The notes: generated by a model not told the origin, from the sequence alone. Positions 8,701-18,889 are shown, counted from the stretch's first letter. The stretch is 64,000 nucleotides of DNA from Lewinellaceae bacterium (GCA_016708875.1 JADJFA010000042.1:124001-188000), one strand, 5' to 3'. Program-made: numbers and translations.

Positions 8701-11700
8701 GCGACGGCACGGTGAAGTATCGCCGCGAATGGACCGTAATTGACTGGTGCACAGGCGCAGGTTTCGTTTTCGACCAGATTCTTAAAGTCATTGACGACCA
8801 AGGCCCAAGCATCGCTTGCCCATCAAATCTGACGGTTTCTACCGACCCATTTACTTGCTGCGCCACTATCAACCTTCCTGATGTGATCGTGGAAGACAAC
8901 TGTAGCCGTATCAACAACATCAGCGGTATGATCGTAATCCGTGACCAACACACGGGCGTAGTGATTAACATGGTGTCCATCGGTGGTACACTCGAGGACT
9001 TCCCTGGCAACAACTGGTGGGATCTTGACACGCTTGCTAACTTCGGTTTTGCGCCTTGCCTGCCTATCGGCAACCACACAGTAACGTATGTGGTTGAAGA
9101 CGACTGCGGAAACACTTCACAGTGCAACTTCAACCTGACGGTTCGCGACTACACTCCGCCAGTGGCTGCTTGCGATGAGACGACCACTGTCGCCATCGGC
9201 ATTGACGATCCATTCGATTGCTACGGCCCAGCTGGACCGCCAAACCAAGGCCCTGACGCCCTCGACGCTTGCGAATTTGCCGGTGTTACCTGGGTGAAAG
9301 CCACTACTTTCGACGACGGTTCTTACGATAACTGCAACGGTGTGAAGTTTACGATCCGTCGGATGGCTCCGTACTCTGACTGTATCAACGGATTGAACCA
9401 GGTGCGTGGCTTCCTGCCTTGCAACTCTACACTCCCAACGTTCCCGAGCGAGTTCGAGCGCGCCATCAGCGAGTACGACTCTATCAAGTTCTACTGCTGC
9501 GAGGTGGGTCTTCCTGCTCAGACAATTGTTCTGCGCGTGTACCAGGTTGATGTCAACGGCAACATCATGGCAGGCATTGACGGCACTCCAATCTTCAACG
9601 AGTGCATGATCCAGGTGGAAGTACAGGACAAGCTGAAACCAGCTTGCTTGCCTCCTGCCAACGTAACAGTGAACTGCGAAAACTTCGACCCAAGCCTCTG
9701 GGCTTACGGCAAACCAGTAGTTGCAGACAACTGCTGCCTCGACACCTCTTTGGTGTACCAAGGCCAGTGTGGCCTGACGCACACGGTGAACAACTCTTTG
9801 TTCGACACAGTATGTAACCGAGGTACAATCACGCGCACGTTCCGTGCATGGGATTGCCACGGCTTCAGCACTCAGTGCACCCAGCGCGTCTTCGTGACGT
9901 ACAATCAGGACTACTTCATCAAGTTCCCGAACGATGCAATCGTGACGGTATGCGACGAGTCTGGCATCTACCAGGAGCCAACTTTCTTCGGTGAAGACTG
10001 CGAACTGTTGGGCGTATCCTACGAAGACGAAATCTTCACGGTAGTTCCCGACGCTTGCTTCAAGATTGAGCGGACCTGGACGATCATCAACTGGTGCACG
10101 TACAACCCGAACCTTGATTGCATCTACGTTCCGAACCCGAACCCGAACGCGATCACTAACCACCCAACGAACCTTCCTGGTCCAACCGTGTCCGAATGCG
10201 GCACTTTGGCTCCATGGGCTCCGACAGTGGTGCGTATCAACCCGGGCGACCCGACCACGACGAACTTCTGCACATTCTGGGATGCTGATGCCAACTGCTA
10301 CAAGTACAAGCAGATCATCAAGATCATCGACGGCGTGAAGCCTACAGGCACCTACGTTGTACCTGACTGCTCGAACCAGAACTGGCTGACGCCAAACAAC
10401 GACCTGCTGTGGAACGAGATGTACTGGTGGGATAACGGCATCCTGACGCATGACTTGTGCGAGGAGCCAACTGACCTTTGCATCACTGGCACAGACGCTT
10501 GCTCTGGAGCAAACATCAACATCGAATACCTGTTGTTCCTCGACCTTGACGGCGACAACGTGATGGAGACTGTTGTGAACTCTACTTCTTTGGGCATCGC
10601 CGGTCTCGGCTGGAACAACGTGCTGTACGGCAACATCAATACGCCAAACTTCTCGGGCGGCACATCGCGCCAGTTTGACGAGCGCCTTGTTCCGAACAAC
10701 CAGAAGTGGGGCTTCTCGATCCAGGAGACTATCTCTGGCAACACGAAGACTGCTTGCGTTCGTTGGAACACCCAACAGCAGCAGAACACCCACGTGATTC
10801 CTGAGCTGCCACACGGCACGCACAAGATCAAGTGGTTCATCACGGACGGTTGCGGTAACAACGCTGAATACGAGTACACCTTCACGGTGCGCGATTGCAA
10901 GCCTCCTACGGTGGTTTGCATCAACGGCCTGAGCGTGAACATCATGCCTACTGGTATGATCGTGCTGTGGGCATCTGACTTCCTCCAGTACACGGAAGAC
11001 AACTGCACTCCTGCTGGTCAGATCAAGATCGGCATCCGCAAATGCGGCACCGGCACTGGCTTCCCAGTGGACAACCAAGGCAACCCGATCACTTCTGTGA
11101 CGTTTACGTGCGACGAACTCGGCACACGCTGCGTGGAACTTTGGGCGATTGACGCACAAGGCAACGCGGACTACTGCGAGACTTACCTGATCGTACAGGA
11201 CAACCTGGGCAGCTGCCCGAACCCGGACAACATCAACGTTGCTGGTGCACTGAAGACTGAAATGACAGACGGAGTTGAAGAAGGCACGGTTCAGATTTCT
11301 GGAACGAGCAGCTTCACCCCACCGTACAGCTACTTCGATCTTTCAGCTGCTGATGGCGCGTACATTGTTGCGAACAACCTTCCTTTGGACGCTACGTTCG
11401 TGATTGCTCCTGAGAAAGACGACAACCCGCTCAACGGTGTAACCACCTATGACCTGGTGTTGATCTCTAAGCACATCCTGGGCATTGAGCCTTTGGACAG
11501 CCCGTACAAAATGATCGCTGCTGACGCTAACAAGTCTGGTTCGATCACAACGTTTGACATCGTGGAGATTCGTAAGTTGATCCTCGGTATCTACACGGAC
11601 CTTCCAAACAACACCTCTTGGCGCTTTGTGGACAAGGCGTTCTCGTTCCCGAACGCGAACAACCCATTCCAGACTGCATTCCCAGAGACGATCTCGATTG

Positions 11701-12437
11701 CTGACGCAATGACAAGCCAGATGGACGAAGACTTCACTGGCGTGAAAATCGGCGACGTTAACGGCACAGCAGTGGCCAACGCCACTATGCAGGCTGAAGA
11801 GCGTACTGCAGGCACGGCTATCTTCGATCTCGAAGACCGCAATGTGAAAGCAGGCGAAGTGTTTGAAGTATCGTTCAAATCTGCACAAGCCCTCAAAGGC
11901 TTCCAGTTCACCGCGACGCTCAATGGCCTGAAGGCTATGGACATCGTGAACGCAGAGAACGTATCTGAAGGCAACTTCAACCTGGCTCCAGAAGGTGCTA
12001 TGGCAGTATCTATCGACGGTGCACAAGAATTCACAGTGCGTTTCCGCGCTGAGAAAGCTGGCAAGTTGAGCGAAATGCTTGGTGTATCTGGTTCGATCAC
12101 CCGCGCTGAGGCATACGGTGACGCAGGCCGCTTGGGTGTTGCTTTCCGTTTCGACGGCAAAACAATCTCAGGTGTTGGTTTTGAATTGTACCAGAACCAG
12201 CCAAACCCATTCGTCAACCGCACGTTCATCGGCTTCTTCCTTCCAGAAGCAGCTGAGGCAACGTTGTCTATCTTTGACGAGACAGGCCGCGTAGTGTACC
12301 AGCAGAAAGGTCAGTTTGCTAAAGGTGAGAATAGCATCGCACTTGACCGCGCGCTGATCAACACCACAGGCATGCTGTACTACAAGTTGGAGACTTCTAC
12401 CGACTCTGCAACGAAGAAGATGATCCAAGCGAAGTAA
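5765..12437 (+). CDS. giant Cys-rich T9SS surface protein with P-domains, HYR-like, dockerin- and cohesin-like modules (frame break near 7841)
   Basis: Two open frames (to 7849, and from about 7839) are one gene of ~2220 residues. A proprotein-convertase P-domain is split exactly at a CCCC run near 7841, where one base must be skipped. I start at ATG 5765, just before MKRRNTLLGCLFVL, rather than at the TTG at 5726. Order: signal peptide; P-domain (about 5850-6350); HYR-like DPVITCPADLNINLDPG; second P-domain (about 7740-8220); several Cys-rich HYR-like units with WTVIDWCT/WTIINWCT motifs; a dockerin-like EF-hand pair (about 11440-11600); a cohesin-like beta-sandwich; and a type A T9SS sorting domain starting LYQNQPNPF. 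Codons from about 9100 on are strongly biased, suggesting high expression. Probably a surface scaffold or adhesin; the substrate is unknown. Confidence 0.88.
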
Positions 12438-12469
12438 GGTGCGGGGTCACAAGACCCGCGCATGGCGAA

Positions 12470-12586
12470 GTGATAATTGATAGGTGATTAGTGATTGGTG
12501 TGGCCTGCCCTTGAGACAGATTTCAAGATTAAGCCATACTAATCACTAGTCACCAATCATCCAATCACTGATCACCAATCACTAAA
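12470..12586. repeat. inverted repeat of GTGATTGGTGATT-type words
   Basis: Words such as GTGATTAGTGATTGGTG (12484-12500) face ATCACTAGTCACCAATC-type words (12542-12586) across about 40 bp. Related words occur at 26030-26065 before moxR. A small GCGGG/CCCGC hairpin lies just ahead at 12441-12459. The gap 12438-12976 otherwise holds only a terminator and a candidate promoter. Confidence 0.5.
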
Positions 12587-12629
12587 CATCGATTTTACAA
12601 GATCATACTTTAAAATCGGTTTTTGGGAT

Positions 12630-12664
12630 GGCCTCTCTCCTGTACGTGGAGGGGGGCTTTTTTT
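12630..12664 (+). terminator. Rho-independent terminator with shared upstream motif
   Basis: GCCTCTCTCC pairs with GTGGAGGGGGGC, followed by seven T. It has the same TTTTTGGGATGGCCTCTC lead-in as the terminator at 4366. It would end the giant surface-protein transcript. Confidence 0.7.
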
Positions 12665-12688
12665 ATTTCTGAAACTTGGCTACCTTTG
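12658..12688 (+). promoter_or_regulatory. candidate glnN promoter
   Basis: TACCTTTG at 12681-12688 is an exact TAnnTTTG -7 element. The -33 region is only T-rich. The predicted leader to glnN is about 280 bases, unusually long for this window; short open frames in it look unconvincing. Confidence 0.45.
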
Positions 12689-12976
12689 CGTTTTCAAAAG
12701 CGTGTTTGCCCGACTGACAATGCCGCTTTTATCGCGATGCTCTTCTTTTTATCCAATTTGGCTGCCGACCCCGCTCGGCAAATGGAGCAGCCGCCCCGAT
12801 TTCAAAAATTATCCTCCACTCGCTTTCTTTTTTACAGACACCCGACAATGGGGCAACCCTATCGCGAAAGGGTGTCTCTGTTGATGAACGCCTTGCGTTT
12901 TGTCAATGCTAATCTTTTTGCCAACGGACTTGCAAGATTTGATATTCAACATTCACAATCCAAATAGTAGAAAAAT

Positions 12977-15169
12977 ATGTCCCTCTCTCGTTTCAACGCA
13001 CTCCAGACAATGGAAAACCGCGTAGAACCATTTCCGCTTGATATGGTGGAAGGTGTAGTTGAAAACATCGCCTCTTATTTTGGTGAAAACGTTTTCAATG
13101 ACGAAGCCATGCGTAACCACCTCCCGGAAAACGCCTATCTGACGGTCAAAGCCGCAGTGCAAAATGGACAAAAACTTAGCCGCGAAATTGCCGATGTAGT
13201 GGCGGTAGGCATGAAAAAATGGGCTGAGTCGCACAATTGCACCCACTTTGCACATTGGTTTCAGCCACTTACGGGCAAAACGGCCGAAAAGCACGATTCG
13301 TTTTTCACGCTCACCCACGACGGTCGCGTCATTGAGGAGTTTACCGGTTCTGCACTCGTTCAGCAAGAGCCTGATGGTTCTTCCTTCCCCTCTGGCGGGA
13401 TGCGCAGCACTTTTGAAGCACGTGGGTATACCGTGTGGGATCCCTCCAGTCCAGCGTTTATCATGGCCGTGGGCGAGGGCAAAACGCTTTGCATCCCAAC
13501 CATTTTTGTGACCTATGGCGGGGAGGCCCAAGACTACAAATTGCCACTTCTCCGCTCACAGTCTTTCCTCGACAAAGCCACCGTGCCAGTGGCACAAATG
13601 TTCGACAAGGAAGTGACCAAAACCTCTGCCACGCTCGGATGGGAACAGGAATATTTCCTTGTGGACGAGGCGCTTTACAATGCACGTCCCGACCTTTCCA
13701 TGACGGGCCGCACCCTGTTGGGCCGTCCCGCTGCAAAGCACCAGCAATTGGAAGACCACTATTTTGGCTCTATCCCCGAGCGGGTGTACTCCTATATGCG
13801 CGACCTTGAAACAGAGTGTCACAAACTGGGTATTCCGGTGCGCACACGACACAATGAAGTAGCGCCAAGCCAATACGAACTGGCGCCGATTTTTGAGGAA
13901 ATCAACGTGGCAGTAGACCACAACCAACTCTTGATGGACTTAATGGAGCGCGTGGCTCGTCGGCATAAGTTGCGTGTACTGCTCCATGAAAAACCTTTTG
14001 CCGGCATCAATGGCTCAGGCAAACACAACAACTGGAGCCTGGGTACCAACACAGGTGTGAATCTGCTCTCGCCGGGCAAAAACCCAGGCACGAACCTTCG
14101 TTTCCTCACCTTTTTTGTAAACACCATCGCGGCGGTACACAAGTATGCCGACGTTTTGCGTGCAAGTATCGCCCATGCGGGCAATGACCACCGCTTGGGT
14201 GCAAATGAAGCGCCGCCTGCCATCATTTCAGTCTTTATTGGAGAAGCGTTGAGCACATTGCTCGACCAAATCGCAGAGGGCAAAAACACCGATGCAAAAG
14301 AGGTGAAACGCGCACTTGATCTGATTTCCAAGTTGCCCAACTTAGAGATGGACAATACGGACCGCAACCGTACTTCACCGTTTGCCTTCACGGGCAACAA
14401 ATTTGAAATCCGGGCGGTGGGCAGCAGTCAAAACTGCGCTGGCCCAATGGCTGTAATGAACGGGATGATGGGTTTACAATTGGTGGAATTCAAAACCGAT
14501 GTAGATGGGTTGGTTAATAAAGGAATAGGACAAGACGAAGCGATTCTTACCGTGCTGAAAGGTTACATACGCAAATCGAAAGCGATATGTTTTGAGGGAA
14601 ACAACTATTCCGATGAGTGGAAAGCCGAGGCAGCAGAACGCGGCTTGAACAATTTTGCGACCACCCCCGAAGCCTTGGATGTATTGGGCCAAAAATTGGC
14701 GCAAGATTTCTACAGCAAATCCAGTGTGATGAGCAAGGTGGAATTGGAGGCATTCCACGCAGTGCAGTTACACAGTTACTGTACTAAACTGAATATTGAA
14801 GCAAAGTCATTGGAGGAAATCGTAGTGACGCTGGTACTCCCTGCCGTCATGCGCTACCAGACAGAACTTGCACAGAACATCAATGCCTTGCGCTCGATTG
14901 ACATGGTGCAAAGCAGCCGTATGCAGGTTGATTTGGTGAAACGTGTCATTGTCAACGTCGAAGCTATTCATAGCGGCCTGAAAAAGATGAACGAGGCGTA
15001 CGACCGCGCGCACCATGCGGAAGATATTCGCGTTGAAGCGGGCATTTTCTGCCATGAAGTGAAGCCGCAGATGGATGCTATCCGCGCTGCCGTAGACGAT
15101 CTTGAATCCATCGTAGACGATCAGTACTGGCCTTTGGTGAAGTATCGGGAGTTGTTGTTTTCGTTGTAG
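12977..15169 (+). CDS. glnN: glutamine synthetase type III
   Basis: A 730-residue protein that makes glutamine from glutamate, ammonia and ATP in the cytoplasm. Length and motifs are those of GSIII, the form common in Bacteroidota, not the ~450-residue GSI. Visible features include the N-terminal segment starting MSLSRFNALQTMENR, HFAHWFQPLTG, ATLGWEQEYFLVD, RTRHNEVAPSQYELAPIFEE, the ATP/glutamate-site segment FAGINGSGKHNNWSL, and RLGANEAPPAIISVFIGE. The C-terminus ends in the expected YWPLVKYRELLF. It stands alone after a terminator, with a candidate TAnnTTTG promoter about 290 bp upstream. No PII or ammonium-transporter gene is adjacent. Confidence 0.97.
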   Translation: MSLSRFNALQTMENRVEPFPLDMVEGVVENIASYFGENVFNDEAMRNHLPENAYLTVKAAVQNGQKLSREIADVVAVGMKKWAESHNCTHFAHWFQPLTGKTAEKHDSFFTLTHDGRVIEEFTGSALVQQEPDGSSFPSGGMRSTFEARGYTVWDPSSPAFIMAVGEGKTLCIPTIFVTYGGEAQDYKLPLLRSQSFLDKATVPVAQMFDKEVTKTSATLGWEQEYFLVDEALYNARPDLSMTGRTLLGRPAAKHQQLEDHYFGSIPERVYSYMRDLETECHKLGIPVRTRHNEVAPSQYELAPIFEEINVAVDHNQLLMDLMERVARRHKLRVLLHEKPFAGINGSGKHNNWSLGTNTGVNLLSPGKNPGTNLRFLTFFVNTIAAVHKYADVLRASIAHAGNDHRLGANEAPPAIISVFIGEALSTLLDQIAEGKNTDAKEVKRALDLISKLPNLEMDNTDRNRTSPFAFTGNKFEIRAVGSSQNCAGPMAVMNGMMGLQLVEFKTDVDGLVNKGIGQDEAILTVLKGYIRKSKAICFEGNNYSDEWKAEAAERGLNNFATTPEALDVLGQKLAQDFYSKSSVMSKVELEAFHAVQLHSYCTKLNIEAKSLEEIVVTLVLPAVMRYQTELAQNINALRSIDMVQSSRMQVDLVKRVIVNVEAIHSGLKKMNEAYDRAHHAEDIRVEAGIFCHEVKPQMDAIRAAVDDLESIVDDQYWPLVKYRELLFSL

Positions 15170-15184
15170 GCCCACCTTCGTGCA

Positions 15185-15601
15185 TTGGCAGATGCGGGCG
15201 GGTTGCCTGCTAAAGTGCAGGAAGTAGCAGAAATTGAAAACCTTGAAGCCGTGGTACTTACGCTTGGAACCTTAGAAAGCGGTTTCGGTGAATCCGTTGG
15301 CAATGACCTTAGACGCGACCTCATCAAACAAAATGGTTCTTTGGTGTACCAGCAGCTTTTCAACGGCAAAATCCTGGTGCTCATCAATTTTCCGTTTATT
15401 GAGAAATACGGCCAACCCCAGCCTCCAAAGACCATTGCCATCTACCGACCGGAGGAATTGAAGGAACCCTATTTCCAACGCCACGTCGAAACCTTTATAA
15501 CGGACGTGACAGCCTGGGAAGACTATGACGACGATGTAGCTGCAGAACCAAATCAACGTATAGGGTTCAAGATGAATTTTGAGAAAGAGGAGGAGGGGTG
15601 A
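15185..15601 (+). CDS. hypothetical protein, in frame behind the glnN stop
   Basis: An open frame of 138 residues follows the glnN TAG in the same frame, with only five sense codons between the stop and the TTG at 15185. It has no ATG start; candidates are this TTG or a GTG at about 15218. The sequence looks like a real protein (NLEAVVLTLGTLESGFGES, LFNGKILVLINFPFIEKYG, an acidic tail), and codon use matches its neighbours. I recognise no family. It could be a small gene with a non-ATG start coupled to glnN, or a gene whose true start is hidden by an indel. A GSIII extension is unlikely, because glnN already ends at the normal C-terminus. Confidence 0.5.
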   Translation: MADAGGLPAKVQEVAEIENLEAVVLTLGTLESGFGESVGNDLRRDLIKQNGSLVYQQLFNGKILVLINFPFIEKYGQPQPPKTIAIYRPEELKEPYFQRHVETFITDVTAWEDYDDDVAAEPNQRIGFKMNFEKEEEG

Positions 15602-15611
15602 TGGATATGCA

Positions 15612-17324
15612 TCAATACCGCCAACTCTTTAAATCTGCCCCTTTCGGCGATCGCTTCTGCACTTCCTCCGTCCATTTTGGGATAAAATAGCGGTGATAGC
15701 GAAGGCGTGAAATCGCATTGGGCTGGGAGTGGTCGCCATTCCAGCAGTGCTCGGCCCGGTCGCCGTAATCTACCTCGCCATCGAAGGGCGGGTTATCTTG
15801 TGCACGGAGCATTTCTTCTGCCAGATAGACCGCGTTATTCAGGTAAAAATTGTCCATATCGCCGCAATAAAGGTGGATTTTGCCACGCCATTTTGCGCCA
15901 TTTTTTGGCCAATCGCGCTTCATAATCCAGCTTAAATCATAATTTTCTTTCCAATAAGCCGCTACGTCGGGATTTATCTCCCCGGTCAGTTTGTCCCAAA
16001 TCCGTTCTGGATAACCGTCCTTACCCAGTGGTGACGACACGGCTTCCCAAATATCAAATTGTTGTCCGCTGCGGCCTTTGGTGCCCAAGGCAAGTTCGTA
16101 ATGGTTGACACTTTCCATGGTAGCGCTTAGGTGTCCAAGGTAGTTGCGCGTAGCCGGACGTTTTATTTTGGAAAAACCGCCTTCCCGATAATAAGCGTTC
16201 TTGTCTGCATAAAGGTCAACCGTTACAAAAGCCCGAAAATCAATCGGATCGGGACAAGCCGCATAGCAGCCGTTGAACTCGTCCGGGTAAAAAACCTGTA
16301 CTGCCAGCGCTTCCCAACCACCTGTACTTCCGCCATAAGTAAGTCGTGCCCAGCCTTGTCCGATGCCCCGGAAACGGCGCTCGATTTCCGGAATGAGTTC
16401 GTACATAATCGCGTCGCCATATGGGCCAACATTGGCTGAGTTGACCGCATACGAATCGTCGTAAAATGGGCAAGGATGTTGAATCTCTACAGCCAGAACG
16501 CGCGGAAATTCTGGCCCTGTCCATAATTTGTAAAAATCGTAGGCTTCTTGTTGCACGATGCGATTGTAGCCATGCAATTTGAAACGTTCGCTGTAATCAG
16601 GCACTAAATCTGGGTCGGGCGGCTCCGTGCGGAACCCGTCGAAATCTGCCGGGAAATGACCGTGGTAGATCGCCAAAGGATAACGAACATTGGGGTGCTC
16701 GTCCCAGCCTTCCGGCAAAAGGACATGCGCTCCAAGGGTCATTGGACGCCCCCAAAACTCCGTGAGCAACTTGCTCTCAATTTCTATGTGCTTGATGTAT
16801 TTCGTGTCGGCGGGTTTTGGGATGGGGGGGATTTCCTCCGTAAGCTCAATTTTCAGGACGCTCTCCTTCCGCGTATTTACCGTGATTTTCAAGGGTTTGG
16901 AATAGAGATTTCCTGGTGCGCGGTTCCATTGTTGGCCCTCGCCACGGTCCATTGGCATCTTGAGCGTATGCCCGTCTTTGCGCTTGAAAGTTTCGTACTT
17001 GTGCAAAACTGCCTGGACAAAATACTCGCCGGTAGGCAAGTCCTGAAGAAGCTGTATGGGGTAACCGAACTCTTTGCCATTGAAGAAACGAATGTCTCCG
17101 GCCTCCCAATTTTCTACGTCCTGGCCAAATATTTGGGCAGATTGGTAGTCGTCGCGGACTTGAAAACGAGGCTCTGTTTCACCATTTTTGGCAAAAATGA
17201 GCAACAAACGTCCATCCAGTGGTTTGTTGGAAAAATGGGCAGGGTAACTTATGGTAAACGCGGATTGAGCCATAACTGCAAGCGGCAAGGATATTAGAAG
17301 AGGAAGGCAAATGCTTTTCATAGC
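15612..17324 (-). CDS. secreted alpha/beta-hydrolase, putative esterase family
   Basis: About 570 residues with a signal peptide (MKSICLPLLISLPLAVMAQ). I start at the second ATG (17324): the first, at 17348, lies inside the TACTTTTG promoter element. The N-terminal ~170 residues look like a beta-rich accessory domain. The C-terminal part has the putative-esterase (PF00756-like) fold: PLAIYHGHFP, AYDFYKLWTG, VEIQHPCPFYDDSYAVNSA, a nucleophile elbow LTYGGSTGGWEAL, the acid region around YAACPDPIDF, and a late HCWNGDHS that may give the catalytic His. The usual roles are carbohydrate-ester or peptide-ester cleavage; the substrate is unclear. There is no T9SS tail, so it is likely periplasmic or carried out by another route. 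Confidence 0.8.
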   Translation of the reverse strand, partial: AMKSICLPLLISLPLAVMAQSAFTISYPAHFSNKPLDGRLLLIFAKNGETEPRFQVRDDYQSAQIFGQDVENWEAGDIRFFNGKEFGYPIQLLQDLPTGEYFVQAVLHKYETFKRKDGHTLKMPMDRGEGQQWNRAPGNLYSKPLKITVNTRKESVLKIELTEEIPPIPKPADTKYIKHIEIESKLLTEFWGRPMTLGAHVLLPEGWDEHPNVRYPLAIYHGHFPADFDGFRTEPPDPDLVPDYSERFKLHGYNRIVQQEAYDFYKLWTGPEFPRVLAVEIQHPCPFYDDSYAVNSANVGPYGDAIMYELIPEIERRFRGIGQGWARLTYGGSTGGWEALAVQVFYPDEFNGCYAACPDPIDFRAFVTVDLYADKNAYYREGGFSKIKRPATRNYLGHLSATMESVNHYELALGTKGRSGQQFDIWEAVSSPLGKDGYPERIWDKLTGEINPDVAAYWKENYDLSWIMKRDWPKNGAKWRGKIHLYCGDMDNFYLNNAVYLAEEMLRAQDNPPFDGEVDYGDRAEHCWNGDHSQPNAISRLRYHRYFIPKWTEEVQKRSPKGADLKSWRY

Positions 17325-17337
17325 CGAAAGTTTTGCC

Positions 17338-17345
17338 CAAAAGTA
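17338..17345 (-). promoter_or_regulatory. -7 element of the esterase gene
   Basis: On the minus strand TACTTTTG lies 13 bp before the ATG at 17324, so the mRNA leader would be only about 8-10 bases. This element decides the start choice. Confidence 0.5.
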
Positions 17346-17436
17346 CATTGCCGCAGATACATGAATGGCTATTCAACAAAATGGGGTTTATACCAAATTG
17401 GCATAAACCCCAAGTGAAGTTATTTGTATCGCGCTT

Positions 17437-18084
17437 TTATTTCAGGAAGTAACTAAATCCTACCCCAACTCCAAAAACAGAGGTGGTTGTTTTGATTGTT
17501 CCCTCAAAATAGTCGTCCTTGCTTGAAGTGCCATTATAGTCCAGGAACAAATCAAGGGAAGTACGGTCGCCGATGAATATAGCTCCCCCGACTTTTGCTC
17601 CATAGAGTGTTGCGGAATTTGAATCGTCCCCATCATCGTTGGAACTTACGTTCATAAAACCTCCACGGGCTTCGGCATAAGGGCGAACCTTGCCGCTCTG
17701 CTTGAAATAATAGCGGAGCATCGGGCTTGCGCTAAAAATGTTTACCCTGTTTTCTTCATCAGCGCCCTCACTTTTACTGCCAAACGAAAGAAAACCAAGG
17801 CTCGCGCCCACCATAAAACCATCGGCAACAAAGTAGCCTGCCGTTGGAGAAATGTTGATAGCGTTCCATTTGGAAGTGTATTTTTCTCCATCGTAGCTTT
17901 GAGTGGTTTTTCCAAAACCGATAGAGAGTTGGTTGGAAGGCATGAGACCTTGCAAAAGCCCAAAATCGCTGAATCCCCCGGTAATGTTTGTGGTAGCGCC
18001 GAGAAGTACGCTTCCTTTTTGGGTTTGAGCGGAAACAATGCCTGTAAAGGCGAAAAGGGCGAGTAATACGAGTGTTTTTTTCAT
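17437..18084 (-). CDS. outer membrane beta-barrel protein
   Basis: A 215-residue protein with a signal peptide (MKKTLVLLALFAFTGIVSAQ). The mature part alternates hydrophobic residues in strands such as GSVLLGATTNITGGFSD, GYFVADGFMVGASLGFLSFG, VRPYAEARGGFMNVSSN and AKVGGAIFIGDRTSLDLFLDY. It ends with GVGVGFSYFLK, whose aromatic C-terminal residue pattern suits BAM insertion. This is the general OmpA/OmpW-like small porin-family pattern; the precise role is unknown. A near-consensus -7 element (AACCTTTG, 18138-18145 minus) would give a leader of about 45 bases. It stands alone, between the esterase promoter and a bidirectional terminator. Confidence 0.85.
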   Translation of the reverse strand: MKKTLVLLALFAFTGIVSAQTQKGSVLLGATTNITGGFSDFGLLQGLMPSNQLSIGFGKTTQSYDGEKYTSKWNAINISPTAGYFVADGFMVGASLGFLSFGSKSEGADEENRVNIFSASPMLRYYFKQSGKVRPYAEARGGFMNVSSNDDGDDSNSATLYGAKVGGAIFIGDRTSLDLFLDYNGTSSKDDYFEGTIKTTTSVFGVGVGFSYFLK

Positions 18085-18331
18085 GACTTGAAAAGGTTTG
18101 GTGAGTAAATTGGTGAAATTCGTTTTTAAAACCGGGGCAAAGGTTTAGCGTTGCGATGAGTGCCTACAACCCCAGAAACCGTGATTTTGCATCTTCACGG
18201 GTTTCCGGGAAAACCACTTAGATCGATCTGGTTTCACCACAAAAGTACTTTGGCAGCTCAGGGCTGTTTTACTGATAATCGTCACTGTTAAATATGATTT
18301 TATTCCATTTTGAGCAAGGGGGTAAAAAAAG

Positions 18332-18367
18332 AAAAGCCCATTCGGTCACTACCAAATGGGCTTTTTT
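18332..18367. terminator. terminator hairpin with A- and T-runs
   Basis: AGCCCATT and AATGGGCT pair, extended by GG/CC, with an A-run before and a T-run after, so it can work in both directions. On the minus strand it lies 18 bp past the stop of the gene at 18385. The rest of the 18085-18384 gap shows only the upstream region of the barrel gene. Confidence 0.8.
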
Positions 18368-18384
18368 CAAAAAAACGAAAGGGT

Positions 18385-18867
18385 TTAATAATCCACCACC
18401 GTCCCCACGGGATTCGTCTTTTTCTTGTGCGCCAATACCAATTGGCTGATTTTTTGGAGCACCACTTCCTGGCCTTCGTACCGGGCGTAGAGGGTGACAG
18501 GGAAACTTTTTTGCTCGGGGAAAATGCAGTCCACCTCGCCGTTTACGAAGGGCCGACGCGGTTTACCGTCGCCTAAGTCCAGCTCGTAGCTCGGGCCTGT
18601 TGTAGACTCAATCAGGTAAAACTTAAAAGGCTGCCCTGCTTCCGGGAGTTTGTCAGTCTCCAACAATTTGCCCGTTATTTTCTGGAAGGGTGCTGCAGTT
18701 TGGGCATCGCTGCTGACCTGTTTATTTTCAGTCTGTACCAGGGCTTTGTCGTCAGAATCGGAGGGGCCTTTTTGTGCAAATTGCAACACAGCCAAGCCTG
18801 CGAGGCCAAACACGGCTACGACGACGAGCAGAATGGTTTCGCGGTTTAGACCCTTACTTTTTGTCAT
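18385..18867 (-). CDS. membrane-anchored protein of unknown function
   Basis: A 160-residue protein with one N-terminal membrane segment (ILLVVVAVFGLAGLAVLQF, residues 12-30). A polar linker follows (residues 33-60), then a ~95-residue beta-rich domain: KITGKLLETDKLPEAGQPF, SYELDLGDGKPRRPFVNGE, FPVTLYARYEGQEVVLQKI. The domain should face the periplasm. No Cys pair or catalytic motif stands out, apart from a single Cys in VDCIFPEQ. I recognise no family. A TACCTTTG element 23 bp before the ATG gives a short leader, and a terminator hairpin follows, so it is a single-gene unit. Confidence 0.75.
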   Translation of the reverse strand: MTKSKGLNRETILLVVVAVFGLAGLAVLQFAQKGPSDSDDKALVQTENKQVSSDAQTAAPFQKITGKLLETDKLPEAGQPFKFYLIESTTGPSYELDLGDGKPRRPFVNGEVDCIFPEQKSFPVTLYARYEGQEVVLQKISQLVLAHKKKTNPVGTVVDY

Positions 18868-18889
18868 AGTATTTTTGAGAAATGTGCAT

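Noticed and set aside
9117..11159. 680-codon open frame on the minus strand opposite the giant surface protein
   Set aside because: It is a mirror of strong codon bias on the plus strand, where codons whose complements are stops are avoided. The peptide is Val/Arg/His-rich, without domain or signal, and the plus strand carries clear domains throughout.
12623..12967. 114-codon frame between the giant gene and glnN
   Set aside because: It begins inside a terminator and runs through the candidate promoter; the composition is not protein-like.
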